DNA from: Bog-473 sp963728845
GTDB lineage: Bacteria; Actinomycetota; Acidimicrobiia; Acidimicrobiales; RAAP-2
DNA length: 64,000 nucleotides
Assembly: GCA_963728845.1 (NCBI GenBank)
Contig: CAVSLS010000017.1
Location: forward strand, 1-64,000
Direction: 5' to 3'
The position numbers were made by a program, and so were the translations under genes. Of the stretch, positions 1 through 10,243 are shown in pieces (position 1 is the stretch's first letter; each line of letters starts with the position of its first letter). The notes under the pieces were generated by a model, which was given only the letters and a program-made list of their open reading frames with translations, did no database searches and had not been told where the DNA came from.

Positions 1-122
1 GTGTGCGCACACGGAGGGATCCCCCCCACCGGCGGTGCGATCTGGCCCCGCCATCCTCGCACCTCCCCCCGTCGCCGCTCAGTCGACCGGGAGTGCGTCG
101 TGGGACCTGTCGGCCGGCGGCG

Positions 123-734
123 TCAGCCGAAGAGCTTTTCCACGAAGGCATCCACGGTGGCCCCCACCCGCGCCCGCAGGGCGCGGTCGTGGGGTGTGGC
201 GGCGATGATGCCACCAGCCTGGTTGAGGAAGCCCAGGAGCAGGGCCGCGGCGATGCCGGGATCCCCGGGTATCGCGACGCCCTCCTCCTCGGCCCGGGCG
301 AAGGTGCTGTGCAGCAACGGGACGCACGCGGCCGCATCGAGGGCGCGGCAAGCCTCGATCCCGAGCACGGCCGGTGCTTCAGCCAGGATCCGGGCCATCG
401 TGGGATCGGCGCAGGCCTCCACGTAGACCCGGCAGCCCCGCAGCAGCTGCTCCCGGAGGCCCCGGCCCAAGACGGCGGCGGTCACCACGCGCTCGACCAG
501 CTCGTCCTCGATCTCGGCCACCACGGCCGCCGCGACCTCAGTCTTCGAGGCGAAGTGGTAGTAGAGCGCGCCCCTGGTCACGCCGGCCACCTCGGCGATC
601 TCCTCCCGGCCGGTGTTCGCGAACCCCTTCTCAGCGAAGAGCCGCCGCGCCGACGCCAGCAGCGCCGCCCGGGTGCGGGCCGACCGCTCGGCCTGGGTCT
701 CCCGTGGTCGCGTGCCCTTCTTGGGCGAGGTCAC
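123..734 (-). CDS. TetR-family transcriptional regulator
   Basis: A 203-residue repressor-type protein with an N-terminal TetR helix-turn-helix (about residues 20-65; recognition-helix region GVTRGALYYHF) and an all-helical ligand-binding part behind it. I chose the GTG start at 734 because a good AGGAGGT ribosome site lies just upstream; a longer in-frame reading to 860 would cover the divergent neighbour's start. It is transcribed away from the flavin amine oxidase gene with about 80 bases between them, and an inverted repeat in that gap is a likely operator. By analogy with TetR divergons it probably represses itself and the oxidase. The ligand is unknown. Confidence 0.88.
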   Translation of the reverse strand: MTSPKKGTRPRETQAERSARTRAALLASARRLFAEKGFANTGREEIAEVAGVTRGALYYHFASKTEVAAAVVAEIEDELVERVVTAAVLGRGLREQLLRGCRVYVEACADPTMARILAEAPAVLGIEACRALDAAACVPLLHSTFARAEEEGVAIPGDPGIAAALLLGFLNQAGGIIAATPHDRALRARVGATVDAFVEKLFG

Positions 735-758
735 CGCACCTCCTCTTCGCCGACATTT

Positions 759-779
759 ACATGCGGGCCGCACGCATGT
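759..779. promoter_or_regulatory. Inverted repeat, likely TetR operator
   Basis: ACATGCG, seven bases, then CGCATGT: two perfect 7-base arms in the middle of the divergent TetR/amine oxidase intergenic gap. Spacing and location fit a TetR dimer site covering both promoters. This is inferred from position and symmetry only. Confidence 0.55.
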
Positions 780-813
780 TATCTTCGCTCCGCCCCCCGA
801 GGAGGTGGCACCC

Positions 814-2196
814 ATGGCGAGCACGAGTGCGAGCAGGGCCGTCCCGATGGAGGCGGACATCTGCGTGGTGGGAGCCGGGCTGGCCGGGCTGACGGCGGCG
901 CGTCGGCTGTCTCAGGCGGGCCGCTCTGTCGTCGTCCTCGAGGCCAGGGACCGGGTGGGCGGCAGGGCGTGGACCCGGACCTCGGGGCCCGGCGTCCCCG
1001 TCGACATGGGCGCGTGCTTCGTGGGTCCGAACCACGAGCGCATGCACGCGCTCACCAAGGAGATGGGGATCGGGACCTTCCCCACCTACGTGCAGGGCGA
1101 CAACGTCCTCGCCACCGGGGGCAAGGTCCGCCGCTACCGGGGCGACGTCCCCCGCATCAGCCCGGTCGCCCTCCTCTGCGCTGCGCAGGGCATCGCCCGC
1201 ATGAATGCCATGGCCAAGAAGGTCCCCGTCGACGCCCCCTGGGACGCGCCCCACGCGGCGCGCTGGGACGCCGTGTCGATGCGGGCCTGGCTCGGCGCGG
1301 CCCGGGTGCCCACCCGTCTCGGGCGTGACCTCATCGAGGCAACGGTGCGCGCGTGCTTCGCGGCCGACCTCTCGGAGGTCTCGCTCCTCAACTGGCTCTT
1401 CTTGGTCCGCTCGGCCGGCGGGGTCGAGACGCTCATGACCGTCGCGGGCGGCTACCAGGACTCGCAGTTCGAAGGTGGGGTGCAGCAGGTTCCCGACGCC
1501 ATGGCGGCGGAGCTGGGCGAAGCCGTGGTGCGCTCGTGCCCCGTCGACGCCGTGACCCAGCACGACGACCGGGTCATCGTCGAGGGCACCCGGGCGAGGG
1601 TGACGGCACGCCGTGTCGTCCTGGCGTTGCCACGGGCGCTGGCCGCCGGCATCCGATTCGATCCCGTGCTGCCCGCCGACCACGCACTTCTCATCCATCA
1701 GGTTCCCGCCGGCACCGAGGTGAAGATGATCGCCATCTACGACGAGCCCTTCTGGCGCGCCGACGGGGTGTGCGGCGCCACGGTGGCGACCGACGACGCC
1801 ATCGAGGTCACCCTCGACACGACGCAGCCAGGTCATCCCGAGGGCGTCATCGCCGGTTACTCCGCGGGACCCCGGGCCCGCGCACTGGCCCAGCTCCCCG
1901 AGGGCGAGCGCCGGGCCACCTTCCTCACCATGCTCGCCACCCGCCTGGGCCCGAAGGCGGCGGCGCCGCTCGAGGTGCTCGAGCAGAACTGGGCGGAGGA
2001 GCAATGGACGAGGGGCTGCTCAATGGGCCACTTCCCGACGGGCGTGCTCACCCAGTACGGCCGCCGGCTGCGCGAGCCGGTCGGCCGGGTGCACTGGGCC
2101 GGCACCGAGACGGCGTCGACGTCCTACGGAGCCATGGACGGCGCAGTGCGCTCGGGCGAGCGTGTGTGCGAGGAGATCGTGACGGCCCGGCGTTGA
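814..2196 (+). CDS. Flavin-dependent amine oxidase (monoamine oxidase family)
   Basis: A 460-residue FAD enzyme of the flavin monoamine oxidase family, expected to oxidise an amine to an imine/aldehyde with peroxide release. The N-terminal dinucleotide-binding motif is at about residues 18-25 (VVGAGLAG), followed by the second FAD strand VLEARDRVGGRAW. Near the C-terminus WAGTETASTSYGAMDGA is the conserved FAD-contacting end seen in monoamine oxidases and related polyamine oxidases. The ATG at 814 follows GGAGG with a spacing of 8. No signal peptide is visible, so it is probably cytoplasmic. Its partner is the divergent TetR gene. The substrate cannot be told from sequence. Confidence 0.88.
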   Translation: MASTSASRAVPMEADICVVGAGLAGLTAARRLSQAGRSVVVLEARDRVGGRAWTRTSGPGVPVDMGACFVGPNHERMHALTKEMGIGTFPTYVQGDNVLATGGKVRRYRGDVPRISPVALLCAAQGIARMNAMAKKVPVDAPWDAPHAARWDAVSMRAWLGAARVPTRLGRDLIEATVRACFAADLSEVSLLNWLFLVRSAGGVETLMTVAGGYQDSQFEGGVQQVPDAMAAELGEAVVRSCPVDAVTQHDDRVIVEGTRARVTARRVVLALPRALAAGIRFDPVLPADHALLIHQVPAGTEVKMIAIYDEPFWRADGVCGATVATDDAIEVTLDTTQPGHPEGVIAGYSAGPRARALAQLPEGERRATFLTMLATRLGPKAAAPLEVLEQNWAEEQWTRGCSMGHFPTGVLTQYGRRLREPVGRVHWAGTETASTSYGAMDGAVRSGERVCEEIVTARR

Positions 2197-2278
2197 GCTC
2201 GTGCGTTCGTGACCCGTCACACGTCGGTGGGGCCAGCCGGAGGACGCGACCGGGCTGCCCGCTCCCGACGTTGGGGGT

Positions 2279-3130
2279 CTACGGCCCCATGCCTTCGGGG
2301 CGCGGCCCCGGCCCTGAGCCGACGCCGAGCGTGTCCCGGAAGAAGGTCAGCGTCTGGTCCAGCGCCGCCCGGGTCGGCGTGCCCTCCTTGTCCACCAGGT
2401 GCTCGGTCAGCACCGAGTGCGCCTGCTTGGGGTGCCCGTAGGGGTTGCCGGGCGCCGAATCGATCTCGACCGCGATGAACGCGTCGCCGAGCTCGCGGCG
2501 GAGCGTCTCGAAGCGTTCCGCGAAGCAGAACGGGTCGTTGGTGAAGCGCAGCCCCAGGAGGCACGTGCCGGCGGCCGTGCGCTCCTTGACCCGGGCCAGG
2601 TCGGCCTCGGAGATCCCGATATCGGCCTTGTACTTCTTGGTGAGGGGGAAGGGCAGCGACGGCTGGCTCAGCACCGGCGCGAGGACGACATCGTCGACCA
2701 TCATGGCCAGAGCGAACCCGCCGGTGAAGCACATCCCGACCACACCAACCCCCGGGCCGCCGCAGCGCTCGTGCTCCGCCGCGGCCAGTTTGCGCAGCCA
2801 CGAGGTGACCGGGCTGGTCTTCTTGAGGGCGAAGCAGGAGAACTCGCGCGAGATGCAGGCCGGTCCGAGCGAGGACAATGCGTACGCCGCTGATGGTGCG
2901 CGACCGGGCTCGCCGAAGAGGCTCGGCAGGACCGCGGTACACCCGGCCGCCGCCACCCGGCGCCCGAACTCGGCCACCCGGGGAGTGATCCCCGGGATCT
3001 CGCTGATCACGATCACGGCCGGGCCCGAGCCGGTGCGGAAGACGTCGCGCCGCTTGCCGTCAGCCTCGAAGGACTCCTTGGTGAAGCCCGCGAGCGTCGC
3101 CTCCCTCTGGCTTGCATCGCCCTTCGCCAT
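2279..3130 (-). CDS. Dienelactone hydrolase family protein
   Basis: A 283-residue alpha/beta hydrolase of the dienelactone hydrolase family. The nucleophile elbow is G-M-C-F-T-G-G with Cys about 134, the cysteine typical of true dienelactone hydrolases, and a candidate catalytic His lies near the C-terminus in NPYGHPKQAHS. The start ATG at 3130 is only about 24 bases from the divergent thiolase-like start, so both promoters must share a very short region. A longer in-frame reading upstream to 4612 exists but lies wholly antisense to the thiolase-like gene. The substrate is unknown; family members open lactones in aromatic degradation, but many are general esterases. Confidence 0.85.
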   Translation of the reverse strand: MAKGDASQREATLAGFTKESFEADGKRRDVFRTGSGPAVIVISEIPGITPRVAEFGRRVAAAGCTAVLPSLFGEPGRAPSAAYALSSLGPACISREFSCFALKKTSPVTSWLRKLAAAEHERCGGPGVGVVGMCFTGGFALAMMVDDVVLAPVLSQPSLPFPLTKKYKADIGISEADLARVKERTAAGTCLLGLRFTNDPFCFAERFETLRRELGDAFIAVEIDSAPGNPYGHPKQAHSVLTEHLVDKEGTPTRAALDQTLTFFRDTLGVGSGPGPRPEGMGP

Positions 3131-3154
3131 TTGCGGACCGTAGCATCGAGCGTC

Positions 3155-4628
3155 GTGACCGGACCCACCCGATCCCTCGACCCGCGCCAGCCCGTCCTCG
3201 TCGGGCTCGGCGCCGCGAGCCACGGCGCACCCGTGGCCGAGCTCATGACCGATGCCGTGCGGGCGGCCGCGGCGGACGCCGGTGCCCCGGCCCTCCTGAC
3301 CTCCCTCGAGTGCGTGCTCGTGACCCAGGGGTCGTGGTCGCTGACCGATCCGGGGCGCACCGTCGCCCGGCGCATCGGGTCGCCTGCGGCCCGCACAGTC
3401 CTGTGCCAGCTCGGCGTCTCCCAGCAAGAGGCGATCAACACCGCGCTGGCCGCCGTGGCGGCCGGCCGCTACGAGACGGTCGCGGTCGTGGGGGGTGAGG
3501 CGCGGGTCTGGGCCCGCGGCGGCGGGGTCGAGAGCGACGAGGAGCGCCAGCAGCCCGACGAGGTAATGACCCGGCAACCGGAAATCGTGGCACCGATTGA
3601 GCGGGCGGCCGGCATCGTGCTGCCGCCAGTGCAGCAGTACGCCCTCATCGAGAATGCACTGGGCGCAGCGGAGCACCACGGCGCCGACGAGCAGCGCGAG
3701 GAGATCGCGTCCCTCTGGGCGCGCTTCAACGCCGTGGCGGGCGACAACCCCGAAGCCGCCTTCCCCCAGCCTCGCAGCGCGGCCGAGATCGCCACGCCGG
3801 GGCCGCGGAACCGCCCGCTGGCCTATCCCTACAACCGCTGGCACGCGAGCCAATGGACCGTCGACCAGTCGTCGGCGCTCGTGTTCTGCTCGGCCGAGCG
3901 GGCGCACGCGGCGGGCGTCCCGGTCGAGCGCTGGCTCTTCCCCCATGTCGCACTCCACTGCTCCGAGGCGGTCACGCTCACCGCGCGGCGCCGCTTGTGG
4001 GCCTGGCCTGCCATGGCGGTGCTCGGCCGGGCCGCCGAGCGCCACATCGGTCGACCGCTGGGCGAGGTGCGCCTCGCGGAGGTGTACTCGTGCTTCCCGG
4101 CTGCCGTGCGGGTGCAGCAGCGCGAGCTGGGACTGCCTCCGACGGGAACCCCCACGCTCACGGGCGGGATGACCTTTGCCGGGGGCCCGTTCAACCACTT
4201 CGTCCTGCAGTCGCTCCTCACTCTGGGGCGGCGACTGCCGCGACGAGCCGGCCGAACTGGGCCTCGTGACCACGGTGTCCGGGATGCTCTCCAAGCCCGG
4301 ACTGGCCCTCTGGTCGGCCTCCCCACCCTCCGCGCCAGGCGGCGCGCTCCTGGCCGACCTCGCCGTGGCGGCGACCGCCGCCACGGCGATCGTTCCTGTC
4401 GTGGCCGGACCTCCCAGCGATACCACCCCCGCCGAGGTGGCCTCCTTCACCGTGACCCCCGGTGGTGAGACGGGCCTCGACCCGGTGCGCACGGCCATCG
4501 TGGCGGACCTGCCCGATGGGGTCCGCACCGCCGCCACTTGCGAAGATGCAGACACCGCCCGCCTCGCCGTCTCCGAGGGACTCATCGGGCGGCCGGTCGA
4601 GGTGAAGGACACGACATTCAGCCTGTGA
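3155..4628 (+). CDS. Thiolase-like (acetyl-CoA acetyltransferase family) protein, frameshifted
   Basis: This protein resembles the non-canonical thiolase/acetyl-CoA acetyltransferase group that condenses or cleaves acyl-CoA: QPVLVGLGAASHG at the start, a middle part with YPYNRWHASQWTVDQSSAL, and GGMTFAGGPFNHF near the thiolase-fold C-terminal half. The reading frame breaks at about 4238 and continues one base over as RDEPAELGLVTTVSGM to the stop at 4628, so one extra base is implied. I took GTG 3155; TTG 3131 is also possible. The stop overlaps the cydD start, which suggests co-transcription. It may be an SCP-x-like or OB-fold-associated thiolase; the substrate is not evident. Confidence 0.72.
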
Positions 4629-6350
4629 GCGCCATCCCCCCCCGCCCGGGCCGACCTCGCCTGGTCGACCCGGAGCTCGCCGCCCGGGTGCCCGGTCTAC
4701 GCCGGGTCGCGGGGATCGCGCTTGCCGTCGGCGCCCTCAGCGCAGCCGTCGTCGTCGTCCAGGCCGTCGCCCTGGCCCACGTGGTCGACCGCTCGCTGCT
4801 TCACCACGCGCCGCTCGGTGCCCTGGCGCCTGCCATCGTGATCGTCGGGCTGGCCGTCGTCGTCCGCGCCGCGCTCCACGCGACGGGCGATCTGTCGGCC
4901 CACGATGCCGCAGATCGCGTCGTCTCCAGGCTCCGCGGAGAGCTGCTGCGCCACACCTTGGTCCTCGGCCCGGGCTGGTTGGCCGGGGAGCGGCCCGGCG
5001 AGCTGTCGGTCACGGCCACCCGGGGACTGCGCTCGCTCCACACCTACTACGCGCGCTATCTCCCTCAGGCCGCTGCCGCCGCCGTCATCCCCGTGGTCCT
5101 GCTGGCGTGGGTGGCGACGCAGGACTGGCTGTCGCTCGTGGTCGTCATCGCCCTCGTCATTGCCGTACCGATCTCCATGATCGGCTTCGGGCGGGAGTCG
5201 ACCAGGCGGTCGGAGCGCCAGTGGCGGCGGCTCGGTTCGTTGGCCGGCCGGTTCCTCCAGCTCATCGAGGGCCTCCCGACGCTGCGTGCCTTCGGACGCG
5301 AGCACCACGGCCGCCGGGAGGTGGCGGCGGCCACCGAGGGCGTGCGGGCCGCCACCATGCGCACCCTGCGGGTGGCCTTCCTGTCGTCCCTCTCCATGGA
5401 CATGATCGCCGGCTTCGGCGTCGGCTTCGTCGCCATGGTCCTCGGCCTGCGCCTGCTGTGGGGGGAGCTCGGCCTGCAGACAGCCATGGCGGTCCTCCTG
5501 GTGGCGCCGGAGATCTTCATTCCGCTCCGCCGGGCTGGTGCGGAGTTCCACGCCAGCACCGAGGGTCAGGCCGCGGCGGCGCGCGTGCTCGAGGTGCTCG
5601 CGACCGCGACGCCGGCCGTCACCTTCTGCCGACGACGCCGCGACGGCCTCACCGGCGCCCCGGCGCGAGGGCATCGGCGCGACCCTCGCGGTCGACGCCA
5701 TCCGGGTCGACCGCGAGCACCGCGACCACCCTGCACTGACATCGTTCTCCCTCCACCTGCCGCCGGGGACGCGGCTGGCACTGACGGGACCCTCGGGATG
5801 CGGCAAGTCGACGGTGCTGGCGGCACTGCTGCGCTTCGTGGAGCCGGGAGCGGGGACGATCGCGCTCGACGGCCGTCTCTCGGGCGCGATCGACGTCGGG
5901 GCCTGGCGGAGCCACTTCTCGTGGCTGCCCCAACGGCCCCACCTGTTCCACGCCACCCTGGAGGAAAACCTGCGCCTCGGCGCTCCTGACGCCCCCGCCG
6001 CCGACCTGCAACGCGTGCTCGCCGCCGTCGGACTGTCCGAACTGCTGGCCGACCTGCCCGCGGGCCTCGAGACGGCGCTCGGCCACGATGGCCTCACTCT
6101 GAGCGCAGGCGAGCGCCAGCGCGTGGCGCTCGCTCGCGCCCTCCTGTGCCCGGCGCCCATCCTTCTCCTCGACGAGCCCACCGCGTCGCTCGACCCGCCC
6201 ACGGTGGCCCGCCTCGCGCCCGCGGTCGAGCCCTGGCTCGACGGCCGGAGCGTCATCGTCGCTGCCCACGAGCCCGTCCTGCTCCCCCGCTTCGACGCGA
6301 CCGTGACCGTGCCCGCGAGCACGGGACTCCCGCTCGCGGTCTCGCCATGA
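4625..6350 (+). CDS. cydD: CydD, heterodimeric ABC exporter subunit (cysteine/glutathione), frameshifted
   Basis: The first half of the CydDC exporter, which moves reduced thiols to the periplasmic side and supports cytochrome bd assembly. It has about five to six membrane helices over the first 300 residues, then an ABC domain with Walker A GPSGCGKST, signature LSAGERQRVALARA and Walker B ILLLDEPTAS. The frame breaks at about 5618, between the membrane and ATPase domains, and continues one base over. The GTG start at 4625 overlaps the preceding stop, and the TGA at 6348 overlaps the cydC ATG. No cydAB oxidase genes are in the window. Confidence 0.83.
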
Positions 6351-8018
6351 ACCGCCCGCGGGGCGCGCTCGGCGCGCGTCCTCGCCGAGCCGGGCACTCC
6401 CTACGGACGGCTCGCGCTCGCCGGGCTCCTCGGCCTGGCGGCGGCTGCGGCCACCATCGGTCTTCTGGCCGGCTCGGGCTACGTGGTGGGACGGGCCGCA
6501 TTGCGGCCCGGGCTCAACGCGATCGTCGGCATCCTGGCGGCCGTCGAGGTGCTCGCCTTCTTGCGCGGACCACTCCGCTACGCGGAGCGCTTGGTCGGTC
6601 ACGACGCCGCTCTGCGCGCCCTCACGCGCTGGCGGGTGTGGCTCTACGACTGCCTCACGCCGCGGGTGCCCGCGGCGCTGGCTGGGTGGCGGAGCGGCGA
6701 CCTGCTGGTGCGGGCCATCGACGACGTCGATGCACTGCAGGACCTCTACCTCCGTACCCTGCTCCCGGTGGCGATCGCCGTCGGCGCCGGCGTGATCGGT
6801 ACGGTGGCCGTCGGGGTGATACTCCCGTGGGCCGCCCTCGCCCTCGGCCTCCCCCTCGCGTTCGCGCTGACCGCGTCGGCGCTGCTCACCTGGGGGCGCA
6901 GCGGCGACGACGAGATCGCCGCCCTCTCCGGCGCACTGTCGGCCCAGGTGGTGGACGCGCTCGCCGGCGCGCCCGAACTCCTGGCGTTCGGGGCCGGCGA
7001 GGCCTCGCTGGCCGCGGTCGCAGGGCTGGGCGCCCGGCTGGACGCGCTCGAGCGTCGCCACGCGCGGCTGGGCGCCGCGACAGCCCTGGTCATCGGCGTG
7101 TGCCTGGCCGCAGCGGTGACAGGGGTGCTCGCACTCGGTGTTGGTGCCGTTCACGCCCACCACCTCGGCCAGGTGATGGTTGCGGTGCTGCCGCTCGCGG
7201 CGCTGGCGACGTTCGAGACGGTCCCGGGCGTGCCCGTCGCTGTCGCTCGCGCGCTCGCGGTGCGCGCCTCGGCCGAGCGACTCTTCGCCCTGGAAGACGT
7301 GCCCATCCCGATCAACGACCCGCCGTCTCCCGGGACCCGCGTGCCAGGGGTACCCGACGTGGCCTTTCGCGACGCGTCGCTCCGCTACGAACCGGGACTT
7401 CCCCGAGCGCTCGACGGGGTCACCCTGCACCTCCCCGCCGGAGGACGGTTGGCGGTCACCGGCTCGAGCGGCGCCGGCAAGTCCAGTCTCGTCACCGCGC
7501 TCTTGCGCTTCTGGCCGCTCGAGGCCGGGATGCTCTCACTCGGTGGGACCGACGTGGACCGCCTCACCCAGAGTGACAGTCGGGGGGCGTGCGCGCTGGC
7601 GGACCAGCGGGCCCAGATGTTCGCCGGCACCGTGCGGTCCAACCTGACCCTGGCGCGGCCCGACGCGACCGAGGACGCCATCGCCGGCGCTCTGCGCGCC
7701 GCCCGCCTCGACCGGTGGGTGGCCACGTTGCCCGAGGGACTCGAGACCCCCGTCGGCGCAGAGGGCGTCGCGCTCTCGGGTGGCGAGCGCCGGCGCCTGG
7801 CCGTCGCCCGCGCGCTGCTCGCCCCTGGACCCGTCGTGATCCTCGACGAACCAACCAGCGGCCTCGATGCGGGCCTGGCCGACGAGCTCGTCGACGGCGT
7901 GCTGCGGGCCGCCGGGGATCGGAGCGTCCTGATCATCACGCACCGGGACGCTGAGGCCGCTCGCTGCGACGCCACCGTGACCCTTGAGGCGGGCCGGGTC
8001 GTGCCCGCTCAGAGCTGA
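6347..8018 (+). CDS. cydC: CydC, partner ABC exporter subunit, frameshifted near the start
   Basis: The second subunit of CydDC. The transmembrane domain runs to about residue 330, followed by an ATPase domain with GSSGAGKSS, LSGGERRRLAVARA and VVILDEPTSGLD. The ATG at 6347 overlaps the cydD stop, but the body is read one base over: after M-N-R-P-R-G-A-L the frame must slip at about 6370 to reach RVLAEPGTPYGRLALAG, which forms the first helix. Starting instead at the in-frame GTG 6483 would lose that helix. Order and overlap with cydD support the assignment. A general thiol/peptide ABC exporter pair is the alternative. Confidence 0.82.
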
Positions 8019-8101
8019 GCGATCACCCCGCTCCGGGGCCGATCGCGGCAGCCTCGTGCTGCGGGTCACGGCACCTTCGCCCCGGGAACCGGAGCGATCC
8101 G

Positions 8102-8129
8102 TTGCAACTTTGGTCTCGGGCGCAAGTAT
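8102..8129 (+). promoter_or_regulatory. Candidate promoter for the 8174 TetR gene
   Basis: TTGCAA, 16 bases, AAGTAT lies about 45 bases ahead of the GTG start at 8174 in an otherwise featureless 155-base gap after cydC. It resembles a housekeeping -35/-10 pair but is unverified. Confidence 0.25.
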
Positions 8130-8173
8130 CAAGCGGTCGTTGGATTTCCCCAGTGACAGGAAGGTGGAATCCA

Positions 8174-8909
8174 GTGACACCAGGCTCCTCCGAGTCCGTC
8201 GGCGGAGCAGGCGGCAGGGCCTCCGGCCTCGGCCTCGGGCTCGGCCTGCCTGGACTCGCCGACGCGGACGTCGCCAACGGAATCCGGCGGTGGCGCGGGC
8301 GCCGGGGACGGCGCCGTCGACGGGCGCCGGGCCCGGGGGCAGCGGACGCGGCACAACGTTGCGGAAGCGCTCACGGAACTGTTGCGCGCAGGCGATCCCG
8401 ATCCGACCGCCCGCGCCGTCGCAACGCGGGCCGGGGTGTCGCTCCGCCTCGTGTTCCACCACTTCGCCGACATCGACGACCTGTACCACTTCCTCGCTAC
8501 CCGCCAGCTGCGCCGCCAGCGGTCCGCCATGCCGCTGATCTCCCCGAAGCTCTCGCTGACCACGAGAATTGAGCGGACTGTGTTGCACCGGGCCGTCCTC
8601 TTCGAGGAGATCGCGCCGGTGCGCCGGGCGCTCGTGCGCCGAGCACCGTCGTCGCCGGGCGTCCGCGCGGACGTCGGCGCCGCCGACCGGCTGTTGCTCC
8701 AGAACCTCGAGGCCACCTTCGCACCGGAGCTGGCCCCCCTCCCGGCGGGACCCCGGACCGAGCACCTCGTGGCGATGGACACCGCGTCATCGTGGGAGGC
8801 ATGGGAGCACCTGCGTACGACGTCAAGCGTTCCGGTGCGGACGGCAAGACGGGTGCTGACCCGTCTGCTGACCTCGCTCAACGCGTTCGGAGCCGAGGGC
8901 GGTCCGTGA
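8174..8909 (+). CDS. TetR-family regulator, N-terminal region frameshifted
   Basis: The conserved part begins at about 8330 with RTRHNVAEALTELL and continues with VATRAGVSLRLVFHHFADID, a TetR-type helix-turn-helix, then a helical C-terminal domain ending at 8909. In the frame of the conserved part the only upstream starts are poor (TTG 8382, inside the HTH). A GTG at 8174 has a good AGGAAGG ribosome site, and its Gly/Ala-rich leader joins the HTH if one extra base lies around 8280-8320. I therefore propose 8174 as the start. Target and ligand are unknown; cydDC lies just upstream on the same strand. Confidence 0.7.
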
Positions 8910-8956
8910 CCCGGGCCCGCCGGTCGCCGCACTGACTGAGACCGACGTCCCCGTCG

Positions 8957-9607
8957 TCAACCGCTGGCGCCGCCGTCCGCCTGCCCCATCCTGCGCCGCA
9001 CCTCGACGGCGGTCGGCGCGGGGTACTCGAGCCGGCCCGGCCGCCAACCGGCCGCGATCTTCTGTGGGCCGGGGCCTTCCTCGGCCCAGACATGGCACGT
9101 ATTGGTGAGAAAGGCGAACCCGCCCTCGCGTGACGGATGCTCGCCGCCTCCGTTCTCGGCCTGGAAGGCCCCCGACGAGGTGACGCCCTGCACCACGACG
9201 GGTCCGAGGGCCCGGGCCAGGAATTCGAGGTGGCTGCAGCCGCGCTGGCGCCCGAAGCGCTCTTGGACCGCGCTGGTGTACCCCCGCATCACCGACAGGC
9301 CGGTGAGGTCGTGGAAGCTGGCCTCGATGTCGGTGCATTCGGCGTGCGGGAAGGTCTCCATGTCCGCCGCGGCGTCGACGATGGTCATGTCGGCACGGCG
9401 GACCACGAGGCCGAGCTGCATCATGTGCAGGTGGCGCGGCCCGTGGGTGCCGCGGGCCCAGGGCCGCTCGTCGTGCAGCGTCCCGATCACTGCGAAGTAC
9501 TCGCCGCGCTGGTACACCTCCATCGAGATCGTGCGCCGGTGGACCGGATCCTCGTCTGAACCGGGAGACGGACGGAGAGCGGCGAGGGAGGGGGACGGTT
9601 CAGGCAC
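8957..9607 (-). CDS. DUF2889 family protein
   Basis: A 216-residue protein that I place in the DUF2889 family from the pattern HRRTISMEVYQRGEYFAVIG, then HLHMMQLGLVVR, a ...DMETFPHAEC... stretch, and GCSHLEFLARALGPV. Function is unknown; related proteins are often near thioesterases or CoA metabolism. The GTG start at 9607 overlaps the stop of the histidine phosphatase gene by 8 bases, so the two are probably translationally coupled. It is the last gene of a leftward operon that begins at about 13483. No signal peptide or membrane segment is visible. Confidence 0.75.
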   Translation of the reverse strand: MPEPSPSLAALRPSPGSDEDPVHRRTISMEVYQRGEYFAVIGTLHDERPWARGTHGPRHLHMMQLGLVVRRADMTIVDAAADMETFPHAECTDIEASFHDLTGLSVMRGYTSAVQERFGRQRGCSHLEFLARALGPVVVQGVTSSGAFQAENGGGEHPSREGGFAFLTNTCHVWAEEGPGPQKIAAGWRPGRLEYPAPTAVEVRRRMGQADGGASG

Positions 9608-10226
9608 CGGGCGATTGTGCCGTCCCCCCGCCGGAAGGCGCCAACGCCACCTCGTTGAAGCCGTGCAGGATGGGTGCGTCGCGGTTCCATCCAATTCGGG
9701 TCACCGAGGCCGTGCGGAGGTGGAGGCGCCAGTAGAGGTCGGCCGTCCCCAGGGCCCAGGCGACAGCCGCCTTGATCGGCGTGACATGGCTCACCACGAC
9801 CACGTCGCCGTCGGCCCGGCGGGCGCCGGCGCCGTCCGCGGCGAACAGCTCTGCACACGCGCCGGCGATTCGCTGGTCCACCTGGGCCAAGGTCTCCCCA
9901 CCCTCGGGACGGAAGTCGCGGTCGCTGCGCCACTGCTGCCACACCTCGGCGGGGATCCCGTGCAGGGGTTGACACTCGAACTCGCCGTAGTCGACCTCGA
10001 TCCAGCGCTCGTCGACGGTCACGGGAAGGCCCAACGCCAGGAGCTCGGCCGTGTGGCGGGCACGGCTGAGCGGGCTCGTGCACACGTCGACGACGGGGTC
10101 CCGCAGCAACGACCGCGCCGCCACCGCCTGCGCCCGACCCGCGTCGGTTAGCTCGGCATCGGTCCGTCCCAGCAGCAGTCCCTGCGCGTTGGCCACCGAT
10201 TCGCCGTGGCGCACCAGGATCAGCAC
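9600..10226 (-). CDS. Histidine phosphatase superfamily protein (phosphoglycerate mutase-like)
   Basis: A 208-residue phosphatase. The N-terminal VLILVRHGESVAN carries the phospho-accepting His of the RHG motif, followed by LLLGRTDAELTDAGRAQA; a later VVVVSHVTPIKA supplies the second catalytic His, and a candidate Glu lies in EVDYGEFE. The GTG start at 10226 follows a GGAGG site and the previous stop. In actinobacteria such proteins are often fused to or paired with RNase HI or cobalamin phosphatase, but here the partner is a zinc-ribbon coiled-coil protein. The substrate is not determined by sequence. Confidence 0.85.
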   Translation of the reverse strand: MLILVRHGESVANAQGLLLGRTDAELTDAGRAQAVAARSLLRDPVVDVCTSPLSRARHTAELLALGLPVTVDERWIEVDYGEFECQPLHGIPAEVWQQWRSDRDFRPEGGETLAQVDQRIAGACAELFAADGAGARRADGDVVVVSHVTPIKAAVAWALGTADLYWRLHLRTASVTRIGWNRDAPILHGFNEVALAPSGGGTAQSPGA

Positions 10227-10243
10227 GAACGCGTGCCCTCCGT

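Noticed and set aside
2279..4612. A 777-residue leftward protein extending the dienelactone hydrolase
   Set aside because: The N-terminal 490 residues are antisense to the thiolase-like gene and have no recognisable domain.
4697..7430. Long leftward open frames across cydDC
   Set aside because: Arg/Gly/Pro-rich shadow frames without motifs; cydD and cydC are supported on the other strand.
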